From assembly GCF_001039355.2 (NCBI RefSeq), contig NW_019775659.1, forward strand, positions 31,704 through 92,458: a stretch of 60,755 bases of DNA. The letters are read 5' to 3'. A program made the translations under genes and the position numbers. Each line of letters begins with the position of its first letter. Position 1 is the stretch's first letter. This document shows, piece after piece, positions 12,561-23,074 of the stretch. This DNA is from Lingula anatina (Eukaryota > Brachiopoda > Lingulata > Lingulida > Lingulidae). The notes beneath the pieces were generated by a model, which was given only the letters and a program-made list of their open reading frames with translations, was not told the origin of the DNA and searched no databases.

Positions 12561-12839
12561 CCATAACATAAAACTTAAATGAAAATTTAAAAAAGTTAAT
12601 ATGATACTAACAAAGCTCCGTACGATGACAATGATATTCATACAACCCCGAAACACCTTTCAACAGCAAAGATATCAATATAATTCTACGGTATTTTCTT
12701 ATCTTTCAGAAGCAAGAGAGGAGGATAGCCTTTGACACGCATGTGGCCTAAAGAATTACTGGATATATTTTCAATATTGCATCAACATTGCAGGAGCAAG
12801 TGACAACAATAAGAATACAAACTCTGGGACACGGTGGCA

Positions 12840-13184
12840 ATGAGGTTCACAAATGTAACATTGCATTCTGGGAGTTTTTTGGTGCAGTTGATGGGTGGTC
12901 TATTGCTTATTCTTTTACTGATCAATTCAAGAATGCCCTTAATCTTGGCGTCGACGTCGAAGGAAAACGTTTCACATTTGAGCCTGCACAATAAACGTTG
13001 GAATCAAGCGAATGGACACCAAAGCGGCGAGAAAATGGCGTCACAACTTCTCTATTTGGTCCGAGACGAAGATACAGAGCAGACGAAAAAGTTAATATGG
13101 TTGTTAGATGCTAAAGAGAAAATGCAATTTGCAGTCAAGACGAACACTACAAGCGGTCGACGCAGGACCAGGGGGCGCTTCTAG
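12840..13184 (+). CDS. possible small secreted or single-pass protein, unknown family
   Basis: A 114-codon ORF from ATG at 12840 to TAG at 13182-13184. Residues about 14-36 form a strong hydrophobic segment (FLVQLMGGLLLILLLINS) followed by ALA/S-type small residues, as in a signal peptide. The remaining ~75 residues are hydrophilic, include a dibasic NKR site near residue 54 and end in a basic, arginine-rich tail finishing in RGRF. There is no amidation glycine after the final F, so it is not a standard RFamide precursor. I see no paralogue in the window. An AATAAA lies at about 13866. It may be a chance ORF. Confidence 0.35.
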   Translation: MRFTNVTLHSGSFLVQLMGGLLLILLLINSRMPLILASTSKENVSHLSLHNKRWNQANGHQSGEKMASQLLYLVRDEDTEQTKKLIWLLDAKEKMQFAVKTNTTSGRRRTRGRF

Positions 13185-13189
13185 ATACA

Positions 13190-14590
13190 TGTAGCAGAAT
13201 CTGTTTCCAAATAATATGGACATTTTTCAATGGTGACTGGCTGCTCTCAGCATTATTCGAAAAAAACTTGATGATATCAATCAAGAACGTTATCAGCATG
13301 AGTTAACTAAAATAGCATATATTTATGTTGAAAGTTCCAAAGCCTGATAAGGGCGGTAGTCACTAAATTGTCACAACATTTTGTTCTGCTTAGCAAATGT
13401 TGCTATTCTAGAAGTAGGAATTATATATATTTTTCACAAATATTAATGACTCGTTTTTGTCCAAGTAAAGCACAATTTACTCCGTCTGTGAAGAATGTTT
13501 TTATTGTCTACTTCTGTTTACGATTGAAATGTTTCACAGTTTTTTGAAAAGGCAATTTATCATTTCTAGGCAGTCAGTGAGAGCCATCATTTGTGAAATG
13601 TGTTCAGGCTCATCTATCACACTCGACCCCTTTTTCTTCAACGCACCCAAAAAAAAAAGTTTCCCCATATCGTTATCTATTATTTACTGTTTTTCAGACA
13701 TCTGCTTCTTCCACTAAAGATAAATGACTTAATATCTAGTTGCTATTGACTGTGCAGAGACTGTCAATCCAGTGTCAACAGAAATATTTGGTAACCCCAA
13801 CTTATGCTACCTGCTTTTTTCTTTATTTGTCTGTTTATTGACTAGGTTTTGTTTATATTTTATTCAATAAATCCATTATTTCCTTCTTTCTTTATTCTTT
13901 TCTTTATCTTGTTTTATCTTATCCATTTGTTTACTCATTTTAAAATTATTTATTATTTTACCATCTTATCAGTCACGTGGCGAAAAAAATTACCTCTATA
14001 AGATTACGTTGTCATGTGAGCAAATTGTATATGTCTAAGTAAATTATCAAAATATTTAAATTGCTGATATTGTAGAGATACAATGAGTTTCATACCTGGA
14101 GGGGGGGGCATGAGGATTTCTCTTTAACCCCCTTTACACTGGACGGCGTCCTTTCTGGGTCCTTTGTGCGACCATGAAATTACCGTCGCTGTGGTTGTAT
14201 AAAGGAGGCATAAGCATAGCTTTGGTTGCAAAATGAATACTCAATAGAGAGCTTTCACCTGCACGTTTAGGCGACCGAAAGAATTAAAAAGTTCTGTTGT
14301 CTCCTGTAGCCAAGCACTACTTGGTAGGTGGTCTTCTGGTCAACTGCCATACCTGTGTGTATGGCAATCAGACGAGTCGGTACTTTTAACTAGATCGTCC
14401 CACCTTGGAGGACTATTTAGCATGTGTACATGTACACGTGTACATTGTGCGTATGGAAAATTAAAGAGTAAAATGTAAAATTAATACCGCAAGCAAACAT
14501 TTATTTAAATGAAATCTTGAATAAAAAACTAATGTTTTAACAAAGATTCGGCCCATGTGTATCTTGTGGGCAGTAAGAGCCTAGTATGTC
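13190..14590. other. intergenic; part of a repeat related to 35340-35560
   Basis: From 14120 to 14260 the sequence (ccctttacactggacggcg, later tttggttgcaaaatgaat) resembles 35340-35560 (inverted) and 50880-51010, suggesting an old dispersed element. The rest is T-rich unique DNA. Confidence 0.45.
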
Positions 14591-14593
14591 AAT

Positions 14594-14795
14594 TCAGTTT
14601 TTCTTTTTAACCAAAGACATAACCATCTCCATCATTTGTTTGTCTTTCTCAATCTGAGCTCCTCGCTCTTTCTTTTCTACTATTCAAAGCGTTCTTTCTC
14701 GAAGGCCAACTTGTCTTTCAGGTAACTGACGTAATCTGCTGATGAATCAGTACGGCGCTTCTTAAGTGGCGGCATGATGTTGTCGCAATTTTCAG
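14594..14795 (-). pseudogene. terminal exon fragment of a Myb/SANT-type (possibly transposon-derived) protein, frameshifted
   Basis: On the minus strand, after a good acceptor (ttttttttcag), one frame reads PPLKKRRTDSSADYVSYLKD and goes on through KLAFEKERFE to a TAG. Shifting frame at about 14690 continues as ERGAQIEKDKQMMEMVMSLV and ends KKKN-stop. A basic KKRR patch followed by a Lys/Glu-rich helix is the usual C-terminal tail of Myb/SANT-like DNA-binding proteins, including those of Harbinger-type elements. The DNA-binding domain itself is not in view, so the family call is tentative. The frame break suggests a decayed copy. Confidence 0.4.
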
Positions 14796-14799
14796 CTGA

Positions 14800-17633
14800 A
14801 AAAAAAGCGTATCACCAATTAATGCAGCGTCAGTTTTTTTTTACTGATATAATAAATATTAATCAATATTTGCTATTAGAGACAATTCCATGTATAGAAA
14901 GATGTGCTGTCCTTACTTTTTTTTATTATTCATTTATTCAAATACACAAAACAGGACGCCATGTGACTTTCTAAACAAGGCTTCATAAAATTTGCATTAA
15001 AAGTCAAAGAGACATGTCCTGTCAAGTAAAGGAGAAAATCGAGCTACTAGTAGTATCTTACTAAACGGCACTTACCTTGCGGATATCCTGCTTGTCATGC
15101 GACAATGTGTACCCAGTGTAGTGAAAGTAGAGATTGACTTACATTCTCTCATTTTCATTTTTTACAATGTTTGTCTACGCAGGTCTTGACATTAATTAAA
15201 GGTTGGTGGATGTATTTTCATGAACGAGAATGCGAGTAAGTTTACAAATATTGCATAAAAGGGCGATTTGTACATAAAAATTAAGTGACGATCGACGATC
15301 CACATGTACGGAGGTTCAAACGACTCAGCAAAGTAAGCACACAGGCAGAGATGTCAAAGATTTGGAAACGAGGCATTTGTCTATTAGGAAAAATATACTT
15401 CAAATATAAAAAAAAATCCGATTAAATGAAATACATACATGTCGTATTTCGTCTGATTTGCCTTTTGAAATAATTCTATGGTCCTTCCCTGATGCACTAT
15501 GCGGAAACCGGCGCAGCGCAACTCGGTACACTCATTCTTTTGTCACCTTGCCTTTCATATTTAAATGCACCAAAGCAGGAGTTACGAATAGCTGAACTGG
15601 TAAATAAACTTTCCACCATGATCGTAAGTTTTCAAACTTCTTCCGGGTTCGACCCCAGTCTGCTGATAGGAAGTTCGTGAAGTGGTTATCGATTTTCAGC
15701 TTTTGGCGTTAAGACAGTAGAATGAGCGAAGAATGGCGGTAAGTTAAGGAGAAGGACTCTGTAAAATTTAGCCTTACTCTGTAAAATTTACGGTAATACA
15801 CACTTGCGTCTTTATATGTAAAGAAACTCACGGAGTTTCACTGACGTGGAGATGAATAGTCATCCTAACTTATCATCTTCATCTTCGTATTCCTGAAATA
15901 CTCCACGAGTCAGATTAAAGAGCCATGGTGATAACGTATTCTTTCGATATTAAGGTTACATTACAGGCAAAAGTATATATCAGTAAACCTTGAAGTTGAT
16001 CCATAATACAGTATCAACGTGAGAAGCAGGTATGTTGCAAGATACAGTGTATATACTGTATATACACATGCCCATAGCTAGGGTTGAAAGAGAAAGGGGT
16101 GGGTGGGTTGCGTACAAAAAGAAAGTTACCCGATAAGACCATCTGAGGTGCAAGAGAACGAGAAGTGGGGTGGGGCGGGGCCCCTGTTTGCCCTCTTCCA
16201 GAAAAAAAATTCAATACCAGGACATATGAGCTGCACTCTGATGGACACAGATATGGCAAACGCGATTAGGAGGGCTATGCCTATACCATTGCCTATCGGA
16301 GACGTCTTGGCTACGAGCATAATGAGTATGATATAGCCACATGTAGTACTATATCCCCTACTCCTGCACCCATGTCGATCCTGTCACTATCTCATTACCT
16401 GTAAACATTCGCTACAATTAGAATATACAATGTCGGACCCAGAAGAGGGGGCAGTGGACCACGTGCCCACCCCCTCCCTCTCCATAGCTTCGGAGTCGCC
16501 TCATCACCCCCCCCCCCCTTCCCTCTTTTCTCGCAAATAGTTTAACAAGCAAAATAAGATAAACTCGAATGTTTTTCATATAACTGACAGGAAATTTGTC
16601 CTCGTCTACCATTTTTATATTTGTTTTAGCTTCGCTTGACAGAAGAATAGTTTATTAGCCTTGTGCGTTCTACTTAAGCAACATCCTGGGTCCATCGACC
16701 AATATTACCCCGCATTGGGTAATTTATAAAACTGACAGGTGAAAAATTGGTCAACAGTCGAGCAGTCTTAAAGGTATCTAGGTCAGGGCATGTAACCGCT
16801 GTGTGCCTGCTAAAGAAGGGGTTTGATCGGTGTTTATCTGGCACGCATTCTACTGATTAAGCATGGCTTAGCTTTTAAACATACTCAACCCCCTCGTCAC
16901 CTTGAAGCGTGTTTTTAAAGGTATACTAGCCCGTTTGGAATAGTCCCAAAGTCTTATTTTCCGTGTCCATTTATCCTGCAAAGATACTTAAGTCTTTCTC
17001 AACTCAGACCTTAAAAAAGGATTTAAAATCCTAAAATCAAAGTATCTGAAGTCGATATATTTGCTGAAATGCTCATGAAAACATGACCATAATGACGGTG
17101 TAAAGGACTTCAAGTAGGTCCTAAATTATTGAATTATATAGTATATACCTGGCTTTTATGACACCAGGGTCTTATCGTACAATAGTGGAGGCACTTCGCC
17201 AGGACCATAAGAGATTATCAAAATGTAAGTAGGGGTTGTGCACAAGTCGTAAAATAATATATCACACTGCATTGTTTTTTTTTTTAAATTTTAAAAATGT
17301 AAAGCCACGTCTGGCCCTTTCATATTTGTCTTTCGTTCTGATGCATGGTTATGTGCATGATACCAGAAGTACGCGCGGGTTGTTCAGAACATGGACATAA
17401 TAACGAATTATTATACATGTCCAAGTTTAGAAAGAATTAGCTCGCAGTAGCTCTTAATGCGCACTAACTCCACGGGGGATCTCGCTGAATGCAATCAGCT
17501 TGACAGACTAACACACCTCCCTCTGGCGTTGAGTAGAATACAGAGAAGCTGGGGAGTACATGAGTAAGTCGAAAACAAGTTATTCTGATCGGCCCCTTAG
17601 TCTGCCCTTTTTTGCTTTCGTTCATTGAAAGTA
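14800..17633. other. intergenic upstream of the FYB-like gene, no gene seen
   Basis: Contains low-complexity C/G patches (16440-16520) and scattered short ORFs without splice or domain support. Untranslated first exons of the downstream gene could lie here but cannot be placed by eye. Confidence 0.45.
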
Positions 17634-20271
17634 ATGGCAGGCTCGCAAAATGCAATTAAGGTAATACCTACTAGGAACGCAGTAGTTTGATTATTGACTA
17701 CCGACAAAAATAAGAATTAAGTAATTTTCTTTAATCAACAGCTAATAATTAAGGCCTTACTTGATTTTCATTACCATATATCATTAGTCTTGTTTTTGAT
17801 TAGTATCATATAGTATGATGTAATGTTCCATGCATCAGCGTAATAAATAGCAGAAAGATATAGAAATTTGAGGTTTATTATGGTTATCAGTGCGCTGAAT
17901 GGTAAATGAGTTATGTGTAGGAAGAGCGACAAGTTAAACCTTGATGGAAAACGCGCACGTATACCTTGAATTGAATGCTGCATCAGGTGAACGTGACATC
18001 AGGCATCTAAGGGAAATATCAACAAAACAAACAAGAGGAATCATTGAATATTGTGCATTTTTTCTTTTAAAAAACAACAACAAAAGGCAGCCATAAATAT
18101 ATGATTGCAAACACACGCACATGGGCGTACATATATAGAAAAAACACCTTGCTTTTCCATAAGAACCATATGTATATAACAAAACCATTATAAACAGGAA
18201 TTCACAGGTGGTTGTTTATACAGACGAGCCTTATCCATTGATTGAGTAACAACACGCAACTGAAGAAAAGAGACGCATTGTATATGAAAACTTGAAAGCG
18301 AAGTAGCTAATGAAAGCCCGCTTTGGATGGTTACAGAAAGCAAATCATAGCGCTTACATACCTCTACTAAAATTGAAAGCAACCGTTTCTGGGCTGCACC
18401 ATGGAAATATATCGTAGACTTCTACGATATAATTCCTTGGTTGATCGCTACTTTTCTCATCGTTCAATTCTTTTGTTTTTCACTCAAAAAGATCAGCTTC
18501 CCTGTAAACCCACCATGTCCGTAACCTCGGAAAAAACGACAAATAGGGACAGATTGTGCCAATATCCCTTTGAATCTTTTGATAATTCAGTATGTTAAAT
18601 ACTCTTTTAGGCTGCAGACACAGAAGGCCCCGCGAACATAAAATCCCTTTTAGCCAAATTCGAGGCGGCAAAACAGGAAAATGCGAACCAGGCAACAAAA
18701 CCGAAACCAGCGGCCAAACCAAGGTTGACACCGAAACCCTATGGTGCTGCAGCACCTGGACCGAAACAAAGCGTCACAGAAGAAACATCGAAGCCAAAAC
18801 CTAAGCCACCAACACCAGTCAGAACTACTCCTCATCAGGACTATAGTTCCAAGAATTCTCCGTCAGCCAGGTCACCCCCTGCATCGTTAGCATTTGCGGC
18901 GCCAAACAAAACCACGCAAAATGGTGATGATACAAGCCTTACAAGCCCGAAACGGTTCATCAAATCCCCTACATCAACGAATGGGTTCATTCCGCCTAAG
19001 TTTAACCCACTCGAGATCAAGGGCCGACAGCAGAGTTTAAAACACGTGCAAAATAAACGAAATAGTGCAGCTAGATATGACGCCGAAAACACCCACAGCG
19101 AAGTGAAAGTAGTGCCAGAAAAAATCGATACTTCAAACGGTTCTAAAAATGAAAACAATGCAAGTGACGATAGAACAGAAAAGTTTGTTGAGTTGAAAAT
19201 CCCGCCACTAGAAGACGACGACCCTCCTAATCGACCGCCACTACCAAAGGCGTACAAACTTCCTAAGTATGATGAGCTTGCTTTACAGCTGTTAGAGCAT
19301 CCATTATTTTCGACATTTGGGGTTCAGACGAGAGCAGCGACCAGTAAGTAGAAATTTTAAGAAGTTAAAGAAAAAGCGAAAAATAGCTTAAGAAAGAAAA
19401 GTGCAGCGGGTTATTTGTTGATTTTCTTTTGAAAGACGTGTATTTTTTCAGCTCACTCCCAAATAAGTTTTTCGGTAGATAAATTTCAATAATAAACAAT
19501 TACTATCATGTTGACTTATTAATCTAGACTTGGTATATGAAAAGGCGACATAGCAAAGATATTTCTCTTCTTTCTACGCACATTCTGTTCGACTAACTTG
19601 CATTTGAAAGCAGTGCTTACTCCGTTTTTCATATGTTTATTCTAAATTCAACCTAGCGACAGCAGGAAATGGCAACACACGGCCAATATCTGAGGACGAC
19701 TACGATGACTTGGAAGGAGCACTAGCTGCAGTTAGAAACCTGCCATCACGTCCGCGTGCTTCTATACCGGGAAGGCGGTCGGAAATCACCTCTTTAATGT
19801 AACTCTTTCACAACTGTTACTCTCTCTCTCTCTCTCTTTCTCTCTCTCCATCACACACACACACACACACAAACTATAAATATGAAATGGTAGAACCATT
19901 TGGCAATTTACTCTTATAAGACTGCCACAGGCATGAGAAGTTGCTTGGTTTCGATTCGTTTTGCAAATTTAACTGTTTTTCAGGGAGGAAGAAGAGTGTA
20001 AAGTGTATCTACGGGTCGCGTTTGGCTTATTGCTTATCTACCAGTGTCTGATTGGAGACCAATATAATATTTTAAACAACAACAAAACGATGTCTTTCTG
20101 TCTTGCATGCAGAATATATATATATTGTTTGTTATACTTCTGTAGCCCGGAATTCACCGAGGAAGAGGAGCTAGAACAAGATGATGATGAGGAGGAGGAC
20201 TTCTATCAGCCTATAGGAGGTATATACTTAGATATCTGTTCATTAATATTCATTCACTCAACCCCCCCCCC

Positions 20272-20320
<49 letters not shown>

Positions 20321-21966
20321 CAGGCAAGGATAATTACTGGCGGAAAATGTCACGTGGAAACAAATTACCATGGTGATGCCAATCATTTTCAAAAATAGAC
20401 CAACACCAACCATACATTATACCAGGGAATTATATCCGATATAATTCCCTGATTATACCAAGCTCCTCCTTTCAATAGATTTGAATGTTTGGTTGGATTT
20501 TAATTGACGTTTGATTTTATTATGCTTATTGAACAGGCCTCCTCTCACTTTTTCTTTTTCTTTCATTTTCCTTTATTTGTGATATTTCAGGTATAGAAAA
20601 CAAGCTTTAAAAACGTGCTTGCCAACAAAAACGCTAACTTTGTTTAAATAAAAAAGAAAGCACCTACTTAGAACAATAATGTCAATTCAATTCAAAGATA
20701 GACATATCCAATTTTTTATCTTATTGTGTTTCATTTTATTTTATTACACATTATTCATATCTGATTCAGAAATGAGAACAGCCATTTTGTAATTTTGACC
20801 TTTTCTTCGTCTTTCATCGTATTCTATCTGTTTATTTGTTTATTCTTTTAATAATTTATTCATCTATTTGAGTCATTCTTTTAATCTAAATATTGCAGCT
20901 CCTCTTGGTGAAGACCCGGACGACCCAAACCCAGACTATGACGACATTAACGACCTGAGGAGGAGTGAGTTGCTGAGGAATTCCCAGTAAGTAAACAAGG
21001 CTAAACTGATATAAAACGTTCATTAGCTTGGTAGTTGGATCATCAGTCTGATGAGGGCCTACGCCCAGGTTGGCCGTAAGCTAACGGTATGAAAGTATTT
21101 CGGCTTGTGTTTGATAATTATCATATCAGATCAAACTGATACGGATTATGTGCTTATGCTTACAAGTATCGGGGGGAACTGTTCCGGTGCATGTGCTCAT
21201 AATATTACTTGTGATCTTTACAATACCCTCCGATGGCCTAAGGAAGGGGGTGCGTACCCTCTACCAGGGTGGCAGATTCTATAGGGAAAAATGAGAAAAT
21301 CAGAGATAGTAAAATGACCGTCTATTTATCTTAAGACATATCTGTGAATATCCTGTGAAAAGTCAATGTGTGGCCTTGGTAGAGGGTAGGGGAGATTGGG
21401 TCTAGTTGGACCCCGGGGTAAGTTGCCCCTCCCCCCCCCCCCATCAATTTTTGACAAAGTAACTATGGGGTAAAAAATTGATCACATCATTTTGTAAAGT
21501 GACCGTATCCAATAGTGCTAAGAAAGCGTCGGCAGTGAGTCCAAATGAAATAATTTAGCATCTTTAAAATGTAATTTATTAAAGAGACTGGATGGGGTGG
21601 GGGGCAACTTACCCCGGGATCCAACTAGCCCCGGTCTCCCCTATACAGGGGGTGTGTGGGAAGTACAACTCCATGCATCCGCCACACCCACGCCTAAATT
21701 TTCCCTTTGATATCAGGGACCTCCAAAGAGCATAGAAAAATTAAGTATTGCGATCCCCTGCCTTTTAGATGCCACGGGAAACACCGCCAGAAGTATAAAG
21801 GTACCTGTAGTTTCAAACTGACCTATATGAAACCCAGGGTGCTTTGCGGCCACGACACAAGAAGTATGTGGTATTCTTACTTTCACATCGTAGTGTTTTT
21901 TCTTCCAGGTTGGAGAATGGGGCTGACAGGGATTTGGAACCGGAGGACACGTATGAATCAATATGA
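17634..21966 (+). CDS. FYB/PRAM1-like tyrosine-motif adaptor protein, 6 coding exons
   Basis: Predicted cytoplasmic signalling adaptor. Exons: 17634-17660, 18611-19343, 19657-19798, 20146-20219, 20899-20986, 21909-21966. All introns are GT-AG with matching phases (0,1,2,1,2), giving 373 aa. The N-terminus has NIKSLLAKFEAA, like the K-x-L-x-A-K-F/Y start I recall in FYB1, PRAM1 and FYB2. About 200 residues of Pro/Lys-rich disorder with PKP and PxxP motifs follow, then RPPLPKAYKLPKYDEL. The acidic C-terminal half carries YDEL, YDDL, YQPI, YDDI and YESI, the last four in four consecutive exons, each preceded by Asp/Glu as in SH2-binding sites. No SH3 domain is visible, unlike vertebrate FYB. A first exon of nine codons (MAGSQNAIK) is inferred from phase only. 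AATAAA follows at 22305. The last exon is duplicated at 43131-43188. Confidence 0.68.
19818..19873. repeat. (CT)n and (AC)n microsatellites in a FYB-like intron
   Basis: Adjacent CT and AC dinucleotide runs between coding exons 3 and 4. Confidence 0.85.
20262..20319. repeat. poly(C)-poly(A) run in a FYB-like intron
   Basis: About 11 C followed by more than 40 A with few interruptions. It produces a spurious lysine-rich ORF extension after the YQPI exon. Confidence 0.9.
21387..21643. repeat. inverted-repeat element 'ggggagattgggtctagttgg'
   Basis: The left end (taggggagattgggtctag through ccccggggtaagttgcccc) is mirrored by the right end (ggggcaacttaccccggga through ccggtctccccta). It is a ~257-bp MITE-like element in the last FYB-like intron. 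Its right part recurs at 42226-42395 because the region was duplicated. Confidence 0.8.
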
Positions 21967-22229
21967 GGCTTATAGCCACTGTACATTAATGTCAGTAGAG
22001 GTCATCAGTGGAATACAATTATTTATTCTATATTCGAAAAAAAAAAACGGTGCGATTTTTCTGACAGGAAAGCCTCAGCTGATTTATACCTTGGGCACAG
22101 ACAATTTAAGGCAATTCACAGAAAAAAGAAGTATTTTGAATGCCTTCTTGTGTTTGGTAAAAGAACTGCGAGTGTACAGACAATATTTCCCTCTAGATGG
22201 ATTTTATCCGTAAATATTTTATTCAAATT

Positions 22230-22960
22230 CTTTTTATATTTTGTTAAAGACGAATTTATTTAACAGTGCTAGATGTAAGCTACATTAATGAGGCTGACTG
22301 ACCTAATAAACGGTGCAAGGCAAATACAATTGCCCCAAGGTCTCTTTGCAAAACTAGAGCATCAATATTTTCTCGAGTCAGTTTAATGTTATTTTTAAAT
22401 TACATAATTTATGAGTCTTGTCATAGACGTTGTATGCAGTGACACATACCCTTATGTTTGCGATAAGGGCAATGAGTCGACGTTTTCAATTACGAAATTA
22501 TCAGCCTTTCAGATCCATAATTTTGGAATCATTAAAATTCTATTTTAAGATAGCATTTGTGGTGTTTTTACGGTATAGAATAGAACTGCAGAGTAGCTTG
22601 GTTTTCACTTTTGCTACTACGACTCAATGGAACTTTTAATAGCAATAGTTAATGGAACAAACTACAATATCTTTAGAATTTACAGTTTTCCCCATTGAAA
22701 CGATTGAGCCACTGCCGTATATGGTTCAGTATTGTAGCACGGTGTAGAATTAGTAAGGTATACGGTATAGCAAGATTCATGTACCAAGTGCTGTACAATA
22801 CTGTACATTTTGCGTTGTTTTACTTTCAGCTTCTGTTTTGTTTGCATATGTTTTTAAGTAATCTGTTTGGTAATTCAAAAGCCGTAGCTTCATCTTTACC
22901 ATACTTTCATGTCACCAGTCTTGCTGTATCTAATAAAAACACAAAACTTATATGATTTTA
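22230..22960. repeat. 3' flank shared by WxxW units A, B and C
   Basis: Starts near tatattttgttaaagacgaa and recurs at about 27135-28140 and 43450-44815. It forms the spacer beyond the 3' end of each WxxW gene, marking the duplicated unit as larger than the gene. Confidence 0.85.
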
Positions 22961-23074
22961 GGCTTGTTCTGCTTCTTTAATTCATCTACAGGTTATTGCA
23001 TTTTTGGTATTATTCTTGTAACGATAAAAACAAGAAGCCATGTGCAAGTAGTGTTCGTTCCAGAACTAATTCTT

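Larger units (their letters stand above)
11645..12622. mobile_element. foldback-type element with 6-bp target duplication
   Basis: A 978-bp element that begins tacggagctttgttagtat and ends with its inverse atactaacaaagctccgta. The hexamer CGATGA stands immediately outside both ends (11639-11644 and 12623-12628), as expected of a target-site duplication. Each arm (about 240 bp left, 213 bp right) consists largely of ~24-bp tandem repeats built on a CACCGCGGTGAAAATAATTTT-like unit, with differing copy numbers. The inner arm ends are ggccatctcggcccgggt and its inverse. The ~520-bp middle has a 90-codon ORF (11926-12198) that I do not recognise. Architecture matches foldback transposons; no transposase is visible. 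Confidence 0.85.

Noticed and set aside
12788-12994. ORF in another frame overlapping the small secreted ORF
   Set aside because: The alternative frame is shorter and lacks the hydrophobic leader; only one of the two could be coding.
18841-19257. Minus-strand 138-aa ORF
   Set aside because: Antisense shadow of the proline-rich FYB-like exon.
19984-19997. Possible 14-nt microexon (gaggaagaagagt) between FYB-like exons 3 and 4
   Set aside because: Including it shifts the frame of the next exon into an early stop, while joining exon 3 directly to 20146 keeps phase 2.
20003-20398. Plus-strand ORF with hydrophobic start and poly-lysine tail
   Set aside because: Only 20146-20219 is a real exon; the front is intron read-through and the Lys run comes from the poly(A) tract.
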